From an uncultured Bacilli bacterium (GTDB lineage: Bacteria; Bacillota_I; Bacilli_A; RF39; UBA660), in the NCBI GenBank assembly GCA_947587565.1, contig CANPYA010000006.1, positions 1 to 21,692 on the forward strand: DNA of 21,692 nucleotides. The letters are read 5' to 3'. Numbering within the stretch: position 1 is the stretch's first letter; the number at the start of each line of letters is the position of its first letter. Below, piece by piece: positions 8,901-15,185 of the stretch. A model generated the notes under the pieces. It searched no databases and was not told the origin of the DNA. It saw nothing but the letters and a program-made list of their open reading frames with translations. The translations under genes and the position numbers were made by a program.

Positions 8901-9790
8901 AATTAAAAGAAGGATTGGAGTCATCAATTAAAAGTTTAACTACTACAGGTGATGCTTTAACTACTGAGCAATTAAATGGCATTAAAAAAGAAACAACTGC
9001 TAAAGTAAAAGAAACATTTACCAAAGAATATCAAGATAAAATTGCGAGTGATACTTGGAATGAAGTTAAAAATATCATAAATGCTGATGAATCTAGTAAG
9101 AAAGAAATTGAAAAATATGTTACGGAATCTGTTATGAATATTATGGGAGCATATTTAGGTGGTAGTGAAAATCTTACCTATTATGGTGCTTGCTTACAAG
9201 GTAATGATATGGCTTGTGGGGTATTAACTCAAAAGGGAATTAATTTAGAAAATGCTAAATTATTGCAAGATACCATAACTAAACAAGTAACTGATACAGC
9301 TAGGAAAACTTCCGATTTTGTAGCGGAGAATGTTTCTAAACAAGTAGCAATTTCGGTTAGTGAAAAGTCCGCTTTACAAACGGCCGAAAATATTTCGCAA
9401 ACTCTTGCTAGTGAAGTAGCGAACCAAGTTAAAGATGCTTCTTTAAATAAAATTGTGAGTTCTTTAGATACATTATATAATGGAGTAAGTGCATTAGATA
9501 AGGGAATAAATGATTTATATAGCGGAATATCTACTTATAATAAAGAAGGCATTAATAAAATAAGTGAATTAGTTAATAAAGAAATAAAACCTTTAACCAA
9601 TAAAATTAAGGCTCTTAAAAAATTAAGTGATTCATACAATTCATTTACTACTAATTATAAATTAACAAATAGTGAAACTAAATTTATTATGGTTGTAGAT
9701 TCTGTTAAAGCACCGAAGAAAGAAGTTGCAACTAAAGCAGAAACTCCTAAGACAACATTTTGGGATAGAGTAAAAAATTTATTTAAATAA
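5993..9790 (+). CDS. MMPL/RND-family transporter fused to a large extracellular domain
   Basis: This is a 1265-aa membrane protein. Residues about 1-680 form two MMPL repeats: TM1 at about 13-32, an extracellular loop, a TM cluster at about 170-330 with QLGVTTDFSIFLYHSY, then TM7 at about 350-368, a loop, and a cluster at about 525-680 with QLGATIDYAILMTTTYLRKR. From residue 689 a new signal-peptide-like stretch (MKKSFKKMATKVAVWVMLFG) leads to a roughly 550-residue extracellular-type region. That region has helical, L-x-x-G-containing segments (about 955-975 and 1157-1182) resembling those of YhgE/Pip-like Firmicute proteins. The start follows a GGGAGGA site. Such proteins export lipids or other hydrophobic compounds. 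The divergent TetR gene is the probable regulator. Confidence 0.88.
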   Translation: MKRITDFICKHQKLVLIISCILLVLSFIGMHLTKVNYDILVYLPEDIETIKGQNLLTDDFEMGSYSLAVVNNMPSKDILELEEKIKEVDGVNAVASIYDAVGTNIPLDMLPEDIVSKVHKENSDLLIITFADSTSSTRTLNAVSEIREISKDVSQGGMSSMVLDTMNLSEKEIVIYVVIAVILCLLVLELALDSYIVPILLLLNIGFAIVFNLGSNILFGEISYITKALVAVLQLGVTTDFSIFLYHSYQSKKKLMTSKTMAMKEAIEETLSSVAGSSLTTIAGFLVLCTMQLTLGKDLGIVMAKGVLIGVICVLTLFPSLLLLFDNLIEKTKHPKLSLSFTKFNRFIIKHKVPVFILFLLLLIPTYLAYTKVPVYYKLDKSLPSTLESIKTNETLKNDYNIVSPIIILTDKNLLTSDVLEMTEALEETSGIEWVLSLSKLENAGITKNMLDDDLLKLVQNEDYQMILLNSQYETATDELNNQIDTINDIVKKYDTKAIVAGEGPLMKDLVNICDIDFQNVNVASIVCIFIILFFVLKSISLPFLLIIAIEFAIFTNMSFSYFSGTTLPFIAPIVLGTIQLGATIDYAILMTTTYLRKRREGKDKNTAMLETMDYCGTSILTSGMCFFAATFGVGIYSKIEMIGALCALIARGAIVSMLVVIMILPGVLLIFDKLIMHTTLKERKDKNMKKSFKKMATKVAVWVMLFGVVTYPIGTLALTKNETVYTKLNEDGSVKTILVNNQILNTKKLTTLEDYSELENILNINDASTFKKEGNKLTWQTLGNDIFYEGTINKKLPINLDITYKLDGKEKKVSEMLGQSGKVTITLKYTNTLKNTVTIDGKKETLYTPFIVTLGTILDSKVNSNVKINNGKVIANGTKNIVVGMSLPGLYESLKLAELKGTNEVTISYETTNFELASIYSVITPKLIDSDDLKIFTKMDSIYQNVDSLQENMNKIEEGAKEVSNGSNKLKEGLESSIKSLTTTGDALTTEQLNGIKKETTAKVKETFTKEYQDKIASDTWNEVKNIINADESSKKEIEKYVTESVMNIMGAYLGGSENLTYYGACLQGNDMACGVLTQKGINLENAKLLQDTITKQVTDTARKTSDFVAENVSKQVAISVSEKSALQTAENISQTLASEVANQVKDASLNKIVSSLDTLYNGVSALDKGINDLYSGISTYNKEGINKISELVNKEIKPLTNKIKALKKLSDSYNSFTTNYKLTNSETKFIMVVDSVKAPKKEVATKAETPKTTFWDRVKNLFK

Positions 9791-9797
9791 TGTTATG

Positions 9798-9825
9798 AAA
9801 GGATACTGAAAAAGTATCTTTTATT
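9798..9825 (+). terminator. Rho-independent terminator of the transporter gene
   Basis: AAGGATACT pairs with AGTATCTTTT around a GAAAA loop, a few bases after the stop at 9790, and ends in TTTT. Confidence 0.65.
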
Positions 9826-9950
9826 ATGAAAAAATAGTTGAAAAAATAAAAATAATAAGTAATAATATAAGTAAATTACATTTTGAAAGAAGTAAAATAA
9901 GACTTAAAAAGAAATTAAAGATGTCTTTGGTGACGTTAATTATTATCTAA

Positions 9951-10073
9951 ATTGTCCTAAAGAATTATAAAGAGTTAAATTCAAAGGAAGAAATAGAGTT
10001 ATACAAGGAAATAACTATGAAATTAAATACTAATGAAGCAGAAAGAATAATGGATTTATTATCAGATAATTAA
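9951..10073 (+). pseudogene. Unidentified gene remnant before cas9
   Basis: A frame without a convincing start reads IVLKNYKELNSKEEIELYKE and then MKLNTNEAERIMDLLSDN to a stop. A neighbouring frame just upstream reads GDVNYYLNCPKEL. The composition looks coding, but the pieces are in different frames and have no ribosome binding site. The only in-frame ATG (10017) would give an 18-aa peptide. I take it as the decayed end of an unknown gene. Apart from the entries given here I see nothing else in 9826-10341. Confidence 0.3.
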
Positions 10074-10258
10074 AAATTAAAGCGAATAGCAGTAAAACAT
10101 ATTATTGTTTTTTTAAAATTTAAATTCATTATTTTTACAGCAAAATGAAATTAAAATATTTTTAAATGTTTTTATTGAATACAATTTTTTAATTAATAAC
10201 AAGCAATAAAATATATATTACTTTTGCATTTAAATTAAGTGATTATTCTTACGAAGCT

Positions 10259-10267
10259 TGATATAAT
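10259..10267 (+). promoter_or_regulatory. Extended -10 promoter for cas9
   Basis: TGATATAAT is an exact TGnTATAAT. No good -35 is seen, as is usual for extended -10 promoters. It lies 74 bp before the cas9 start, predicting transcription from about 10274. Confidence 0.55.
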
Positions 10268-10293
10268 AAATATATCAAAAAGAAAGTATTTCT

Positions 10294-10338
10294 ATGGAGA
10301 AAATAACTTATTATAAATTTCAAAAAAGTAAGGAGTAA
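10294..10338 (+). CDS. Possible 14-codon leader peptide upstream of cas9
   Basis: An ATG opens MEKITYYKFQKSKE, whose stop (10336-10338) lies 3 bp before the cas9 ATG and directly follows the cas9 ribosome binding site (AAGGAG, 10330-10335), which forms its last codons. A ribosome ending here would sit on the cas9 initiation region. Its own SD (AGAAAG) is weak. It may be a coupling uORF or chance. Confidence 0.25.
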   Translation: MEKITYYKFQKSKE

Positions 10339-10341
10339 AAT

Positions 10342-13300
10342 ATGAACTATATAATTGGTTTAGATTTAGGAGTAAATAATGTTGGTTATTCAGTTATTAA
10401 TGCCGAAACAAAAAGCATTATTAAAAAAGGCGTTCGATTATATAGTGTTGCTGATAAGGCTGAAAATCGTAGGATTCTAAGAAATACTAGAAGAAGATTA
10501 AAAAGAAAAGATAATAGAGTTAATGAATGTTTAAATTTATTTAAAGGAATAAATTTTCCAAGTTATAATACAGTTGATGATGATTTATTAACTAAAAGAA
10601 TTAAAGGCTTAAATGAAAAAATAGAAAAACAAGAAATAGTAAATATAGTATGTTATTTTATGAGTCATCGTGGTTATATTCCATTTGGTGATGAAGAGCG
10701 AAATTTAATTGATTTAGAAAATAAATATCCATGTGAGTATTATATGGAAGTTTTGAAAAAGTATGGTAAATATCGAAATATGCAATTGGTGGTAAAACAT
10801 AGTGATTTGCAAAAAGAATTAAAGGCCATATTAAATAAACAATTAAATTATTATCCAGAATTAAAAAATATAATGAGTAAAGATAACAATTTATTAACTA
10901 TTTTTTCAAGAAAAAGAAAGTTTTGGGAAGGACCAGGAAGTATAAATTCATTAACTCCTTATGGTTGTTTTAAAAATGAAGATGATGTATTAGAATATCA
11001 AAATATTAAAGAAGAGGGAAAAGAAAAATATTTATTTGAAGAATTAATAGGTCATTGTAAAATCTATCCAAATGAAAAGTGTGTTCCTAAGGCAAACTTT
11101 TTTGCTGAAGAATTTAATTTATTAAATGATTTTATAAATATTAGGATTAATAATATTGAAAATATTATAAATAATGAATATGTATATGCTGATAATAATG
11201 ACTCTTATCGACTTACAACTTTAGCCTTAGAAAAAATTATTGATTATTGTTTAAATTATGAAGGAACTTTAACTTATGTTAAGGTTTTAAAAGATGTATT
11301 AGGTTTAAAGAAAAATGATATAAGTAGCTATCGTATTGATAAAAATAATAAACCAATATTTTCTCTTATGAATAATTATAGATATATTAAAAAAGTTTAT
11401 CAAGAAAATAATTTGGATATGACTTGGTTAATTAACGATAATTATAAAAATTACAATATTTTGATAAATCTTTTAGCGGTTGCTCCTGGTATAGTAGAAG
11501 TTCAAAAAATGTTAGCAAATATACATGATTGTCATACTGATGAATTAAATGTAATAAAAAGTATAAATGATAAATTTAAAAAAGATGGTGTATTGCAATA
11601 TCATGCTTTATCCGAACGAGCATTAGTTAGATCAATAAATGATATGCTTACAAATTGTATGAATTTTATGCAAGTATCTAAAAAATTTGATTATGAAAAA
11701 GAAGCCAGAACAGAATTAATTAAAAATTATGGCGATAGTAAAAGTAAATTATTAATGACTACCAAATATGTTGATGATATTATTGCATCTCCACAGGTTA
11801 AAAAGACCTTACGTCAAGCTATTAAAATTGTTAATGATATTATTAAAGAACAAGGTGATTATCCATCTGTTATTGCCGTTGAAACAACTACAGAACTAAA
11901 TAGTAATGAAAAGAAAAAAGAAATTGAAAAAATTCAAAAAAGAAATGAAGATTTAAGAAAAGAAGCCATTAAGTATTTGGAAACAAATTTAAAAAATATC
12001 ATTATTACTCCTAAAATGATTGAAAGAGTAATGCTATATCGTGAATTAGATGAAGCATGTCCTTATTGTGGTTCTCCTTTAAATATTAATGATGTTATAA
12101 ATGATATTGTAGAAGTAGAACATATTCTCCCAATTAGTCAAAGTGCTGATGATTCTCAAGATAATAAAACCCTTGCTTGTGTTAAATGTAATAATTTAAA
12201 AGGAAATAGAACACCATATGGCTTTTTAACTCCTGAAAAATTTGAAGAATTTGTTCAAAGAATATCAAAATTAAAAATAAGTGAACAAAAAAGAAATAAT
12301 TTCTTAACAACAGATGATATAAATAAATATAAAACTAAATTTTTTAATCGTAATTTAATAGATACTGCATATGCAACAAAAGAAATGGTTAATCAAATAA
12401 AATTGTTTAATTTATATTTAAAAGAAAACGATAAAGAAAAAGAAATTTTAACTTTATCTACGCCAGGTCAATTAACTCATAAAATTAGAGAAGCATGGCA
12501 AATTGAAAAAAATCGTGAAGAAGGAAAATGGCATCATGTTGTAGATGCTTCCATTGTCGGTAGTATAGCTATTACAAATATAGGTAAAAAAATTATTAAA
12601 TTACAAAATGATCTCCAATATTTACTTTTAAATAAAAATGAACTTCAAGAAATACCTAAATTATTGTCTAATTTTACTCCTAATGAAATGAAAGATGAAA
12701 TATGTCAAATTAAAAGTGATGCTGATATAAATATTTCTATGCAAGTTAATAAAGATATTAATAGGTCAATTTCTAATGCTAATTTAAGTAAATTTATCAA
12801 AAAAGATAATAATTATTATATTATAAAGCAAATTAATGATATATATGCTCCTAACTTATATCGAAATGATAAAAAAATATTAGATTGTTTATTTGATAGT
12901 AATGATACTAAATATACATTATTATGTCAAAGTCAAAATCCTAAGTTATATTCTTTATTAAAAAATATATATTATAATTATCAACAAGATAATACTAATC
13001 CATTTTTAAATTATTGTTATGAATTAATGGATAAAGACCCTAAAGAATTTAATTATTTAGTTGATGGAATAAAAACTCCTTCTAAAAATAATAAAGGAGT
13101 ATTAATAAAAAAATTACGCTATATGCAAAGTGTAAATGATCCATTCCTTTTAGAAAAGAAAAATATTGCTAAAAAAGAAAATACTTTAATAGGTTTAGAT
13201 AGTGTAGCAGTTTATTATACAAGTTTATATTGGAATAAAGATTTAAAGAAAATAATATTTATGCCAGTATATCTTCCTTGTGTTAATTTTAAAACAAAGC

Positions 13301-13578
13301 AAATTAATAAAGAACATCAATTATATCAATTATACTATCAAAAATTAATTGCAGGAAAAAATGTGGAATTTATAGTTAATTTGTATAATGGAAATTATAT
13401 TGAAATAGAAAAGTCAGATGGTGAAATACTTCATGAATATGTTAAAGGTTATTCTAAATCGAGTGGTAGTATTCAATGTAAATCAGGTAAATATTTATCT
13501 TCAAATGATAAATTTACATTATATGATGTTGATCGCTTAGGAAATAAGTATAAACGTTTGACATGGCCTCAAAAATAA
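10342..13578 (+). CDS. cas9: CRISPR-associated endonuclease Cas9 (compact, 1078 aa)
   Basis: This RNA-guided nuclease would cut DNA matching a crRNA loaded with the adjacent tracrRNA. RuvC-I is IIGLDLGVNNVGYSV with Asp8. The Arg-rich bridge helix is at about 43-60 (RRILRNTRRRLKRKDNR). RuvC-II is VIAVETTTELN with Glu514. The HNH domain has CPYCG (Cys573, Cys576), EVEHILP (His594), Asn608 in DNK, and CVKCN (Cys613, Cys616), giving a probable zinc knuckle. RuvC-III is WHHVVDAS with His731-His732 and Asp735. All catalytic residues are present and no frame is broken. At 1078 aa it matches compact Cas9s such as SaCas9 (1053), not SpCas9 (1368). Start ATG follows AAGGAG by 6 bp. The genes after it are all decayed. 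Confidence 0.97.
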   Translation: MNYIIGLDLGVNNVGYSVINAETKSIIKKGVRLYSVADKAENRRILRNTRRRLKRKDNRVNECLNLFKGINFPSYNTVDDDLLTKRIKGLNEKIEKQEIVNIVCYFMSHRGYIPFGDEERNLIDLENKYPCEYYMEVLKKYGKYRNMQLVVKHSDLQKELKAILNKQLNYYPELKNIMSKDNNLLTIFSRKRKFWEGPGSINSLTPYGCFKNEDDVLEYQNIKEEGKEKYLFEELIGHCKIYPNEKCVPKANFFAEEFNLLNDFINIRINNIENIINNEYVYADNNDSYRLTTLALEKIIDYCLNYEGTLTYVKVLKDVLGLKKNDISSYRIDKNNKPIFSLMNNYRYIKKVYQENNLDMTWLINDNYKNYNILINLLAVAPGIVEVQKMLANIHDCHTDELNVIKSINDKFKKDGVLQYHALSERALVRSINDMLTNCMNFMQVSKKFDYEKEARTELIKNYGDSKSKLLMTTKYVDDIIASPQVKKTLRQAIKIVNDIIKEQGDYPSVIAVETTTELNSNEKKKEIEKIQKRNEDLRKEAIKYLETNLKNIIITPKMIERVMLYRELDEACPYCGSPLNINDVINDIVEVEHILPISQSADDSQDNKTLACVKCNNLKGNRTPYGFLTPEKFEEFVQRISKLKISEQKRNNFLTTDDINKYKTKFFNRNLIDTAYATKEMVNQIKLFNLYLKENDKEKEILTLSTPGQLTHKIREAWQIEKNREEGKWHHVVDASIVGSIAITNIGKKIIKLQNDLQYLLLNKNELQEIPKLLSNFTPNEMKDEICQIKSDADINISMQVNKDINRSISNANLSKFIKKDNNYYIIKQINDIYAPNLYRNDKKILDCLFDSNDTKYTLLCQSQNPKLYSLLKNIYYNYQQDNTNPFLNYCYELMDKDPKEFNYLVDGIKTPSKNNKGVLIKKLRYMQSVNDPFLLEKKNIAKKENTLIGLDSVAVYYTSLYWNKDLKKIIFMPVYLPCVNFKTKQINKEHQLYQLYYQKLIAGKNVEFIVNLYNGNYIEIEKSDGEILHEYVKGYSKSSGSIQCKSGKYLSSNDKFTLYDVDRLGNKYKRLTWPQK

Positions 13579-13586
13579 TTTATAAT
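13558..13586 (+). promoter_or_regulatory. Consensus sigma-70 type promoter of the tracrRNA
   Basis: TTGACA (13558-13563) and TATAAT (13581-13586) are separated by exactly 17 bp, a perfect consensus match. The -35 lies inside the cas9 codons for Leu-Thr (last seven residues RLTWPQK), and the -10 is just past the cas9 stop. Transcription should begin near 13593. Confidence 0.85.
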
Positions 13587-13592
13587 TTATTA

Positions 13593-13695
13593 TAGGTGTT
13601 GGTAATTAATATGTTTTCAACATCTCAAATTACACAGGGTTTCCTATTATAACTAAATTTTAGGCAACCAAAGGATGCTTCGGCATTCTTTTTTG
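13593..13695 (+). ncRNA. tracrRNA
   Basis: The anti-repeat at 13613-13638 is the exact reverse complement of the last 26 bases of the 36-nt consensus repeat. After an internal-loop segment (GTTT, then CC), the bases to 13652 re-pair imperfectly with the repeat 5' end GTTTTAGG. A small hairpin CTAA-ATT-TTAG (13653-13663) may be the nexus. The terminator is AAGGATGC-TTCG-GCATTCTT (13671-13690) followed by T residues. The predicted transcript of about 100 nt guides crRNA processing (with RNase III) and Cas9 loading. It lies between cas9 and the cas1 remnant, on the same strand as both. The ends are inferred from the promoter and terminator. Confidence 0.88.
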
Positions 13696-13701
13696 TTTCT
13701 T

Positions 13702-13847
13702 ATGGCTTTTAGAACTATTTATATTGAATAAAAGTTAAATTAGATTTAAATAACATTGTAATTCAATTTTATATTTAATCATTATTTAATTTTTTAGAAA
13801 CAGGAGATATATCTAGTATTAATTTTCCCTCATTATACTTTATATAA
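13702..13847 (+). pseudogene. cas1: cas1 remnant (internal deletion)
   Basis: Only the two ends of a cas1 gene remain. An ATG opens MAFRTIYIE, a typical type II Cas1 N-terminus. After a frameshift the next frame reads KVKLDLNNIVIQFYI, matching the start of Cas1 proteins (R/K-x-K-L-D-x-x-N-N/G-x-x-V/I). It then jumps to LETGDISSINFPSLYFI and a stop (13845-13847), which resembles a Cas1 C-terminus. Most of the roughly 900-bp gene, including all metal-binding residues of the integrase, is gone. The piece ends 14 bp before the cas2 start, the expected spacing. No functional product is possible. Confidence 0.72.
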
Positions 13848-13861
13848 ATTTATACCGACAA

Positions 13862-14032
13862 ATGCGTTTAATTTTAATATATGATTTACCTGCCGTAGAA
13901 GATAATGATAAAAGAATATATAACAGATTTCATACAAATATAGTTAAATTAGGATTTTATATGTTGCAATATTTAATTTATGTTAAAGTAGTAACTAATG
14001 ATATAACTATGAAACAATATATGTTTAAATGA
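13862..14032 (+). pseudogene. cas2: cas2 remnant (truncated after 56 codons)
   Basis: The frame opens MRLILIYDLPAVEDNDKRIY and continues through KLGFYMLQYLIYVKVVTNDI before a TGA. This is the beginning of a type II Cas2: beta-1 with the Asp of YDLP, and the conserved G-F-x-M-L-Q-x-S/L-V/I-Y segment. A complete Cas2 is about 100 residues; here the second half of the ferredoxin fold is lost. No continuation is seen in other frames after the stop. Cas2 is the structural bridge of the Cas1-Cas2 integrase, so with cas1 also destroyed the locus should be unable to acquire spacers. Confidence 0.82.
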
Positions 14033-14035
14033 TAT

Positions 14036-14470
14036 TGTGAAAATAGTTAAGATTGATGATGATATAGAAAAAATAATTTTAAATAATTTAAATAAAACTT
14101 TTATAATTTTTTTTACTCTAGTTTATTAAATTTAAATATTTTTAATTATGATAATTTTTAAAGTTTTGATATATCTTTAAAATTAAATAATTATAATTTA
14201 ATATGTATTGATGAAATAAGTACTTTTAATATTGATTATACGATTGCTAAATTAGAAAGTAATTGGCCAATAGAATTTAACTCTATGCAAGTTAAAAAAT
14301 ATATTGTTAAATACTTTGAACTTATAAAAATAAATATTCCTTTACAATCATATAATGAAACTGAATATCTTGTTTATATATTATTAAATAAAATATATAA
14401 TTATTGTTTTCCAATTCAAAATTTCTGTATAATAAGTGACAATGTTAAGTCTTTTTTAACTAAAATATAA
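14036..14470 (+). pseudogene. csn2: csn2-like remnant (frameshifted, internal stop)
   Basis: The position between cas2 and the array is that of csn2 in type II-A loci. A first frame reads VKIVKIDDDIEKIILNNLNK. A shift near 14095 leads to FYNFFYSSLLNLNIFNYDNF, a TAA (14159-14161), then in the same frame SFDISLKLNNYNLICIDEIS and a further 80 or so codons to 14470. From memory, the segment LICIDEISTFNIDYTIAKLE followed by NSMQVKKYIVKYFELIKINI can be laid along Csn2 of streptococci (LVTDILGFDVNSSTILKLI and what follows). The match is by pattern and is not strong. Csn2 forms a DNA-encircling tetramer in spacer acquisition. Confidence 0.5.
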
Positions 14471-14485
14471 AAAATATGGTATAAT
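14456..14485 (+). promoter_or_regulatory. Promoter of the CRISPR array
   Basis: TGGTATAAT (14477-14485) is an exact extended -10, with TTAACT (14456-14461) as a possible -35, 18 bp away, inside the csn2-like remnant. The start of transcription would fall at about 14491-14493, right against the first repeat at 14494, so there is almost no leader. Confidence 0.6.
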
Positions 14486-14493
14486 TTTTATAG

Positions 14494-14717
14494 GTTTTAA
14501 GATCCTGTGTATTTGAGATGTTGAAAACTGAAATCCATCATGAAAGATGAGTTTTAGGATCCTGTGTAATTTGAAAGGTGAAAACGAAAGATTATTATTG
14601 AAGAATTAAAATATGGTTTTAGGATCCTGTATAATTTGAGAGGTTGAAAACCACAATTACAAAAATTTATTATTCTAGCAAGTTTTAGGATTTTGTGTAA
14701 TTTTAGATGCTGAAAGC
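14494..14717 (+). CRISPR. Degenerate type II CRISPR array, 4 repeats and 3 spacers
   Basis: The 36-nt repeat consensus starts GTTTTAGGATCCTGTG and ends GATGTTGAAAAC. Repeats are at 14494-14528 (35 nt, one base missing), 14551-14585 (35 nt), 14616-14651 (36 nt, two substitutions) and 14682-14717 (36 nt, several substitutions). Spacers are 22, 30 and 30 nt (14529-14550, 14586-14615, 14652-14681). No repeat equals the consensus. The array reads on the + strand (spacer followed by GTTTTAG), as the tracrRNA pairing requires. No further repeat follows 14717. Spacer targets are unknown; I saw no match in this window. Confidence 0.9.
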
Positions 14718-14795
14718 GAAAAAATATCAAATATATGATGGCAATAAATTGATTATAAGTGGTATTACCAATACTGAATATACTAGTAAAATAAT

Positions 14796-14823
14796 TTGTA
14801 AAACTAGTAAATAATGATATAAT
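14796..14823 (+). promoter_or_regulatory. Promoter before the NUDIX remnant
   Basis: TTGTAA (14796-14801) and TATAAT (14818-14823, preceded by TGA) are 16 bp apart. It now points at a broken gene. Confidence 0.45.
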
Positions 14824-14842
14824 TTTACTAGGTGATTTATTT

Positions 14843-14896
14843 GTGATTATTGTAGTAGCAGCCTTAATATTTAAAGAAGATAAAATTTTAATATAA
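14843..14896 (+). pseudogene. NUDIX (MutT-like) hydrolase N-terminal remnant
   Basis: A GTG opens VIIVVAALIFKEDKILI and then a stop. This is the characteristic first beta-strands of MutT/NUDIX hydrolases (VVAALIxxxxKILIaqR); the NUDIX box itself is missing. It sits behind an intact-looking promoter. Identification rests on 17 residues. Confidence 0.45.
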
Positions 14897-15126
14897 GTTT
14901 TTTGCCGACTGTTTAGGAAGTTGTAAAGAGCATCCTAATAAATTAAAAAGATAAAAGACGCTTTATAAGAAATATTGTATTTTACATTGTATAATAGAAA
15001 AATTAAGCATATTAATTTGTGAGCGAAAGAACAATAACTGAATATTCTATAAGAGCATACAAGAGTAGTTAAAAAAAGTAATTCTTTTTTGATAATATAT
15101 TATCTTTTCAACAAATTTTAAAAGCC
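14897..15126 (+). other. Decayed DNA between CRISPR locus and restriction operon
   Basis: No intact gene. A frame reads CLGSCKEHPNKLKR before a stop, and a GTG at 15019 opens a 17-residue MSERTITEYSIRAYKSS. Both look like fragments of former genes that I cannot name. A self-complementary GATAATATATTATC lies at 15091-15104. Confidence 0.35.
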
Positions 15127-15153
15127 TTTACTACGAATCATGATTGTAGTAAA
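15127..15153. repeat. Near-perfect palindrome upstream of the restriction operon
   Basis: TTTACTAC (15127-15134) and GTAGTAAA (15146-15153) are perfect arms; the centre AATCATGATT is itself palindromic, with one unpaired G. It ends 20 bp before the GAGGAGG ribosome binding site of the first methyltransferase. It could be an operator or an attenuating hairpin controlling the operon. Confidence 0.6.
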
Positions 15154-15185
15154 TTGTAAAAAGATATTAATTCGAGGAGGTCAAC

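Noticed and set aside
10342..13578. Catalytically dead Cas9
   Set aside because: All RuvC and HNH active-site residues can be found in place.
14285..14470. A separate 61-aa gene before the array
   Set aside because: The same frame is open back to 14162 and continues the csn2-like pattern; the ATG is internal to the decayed gene.
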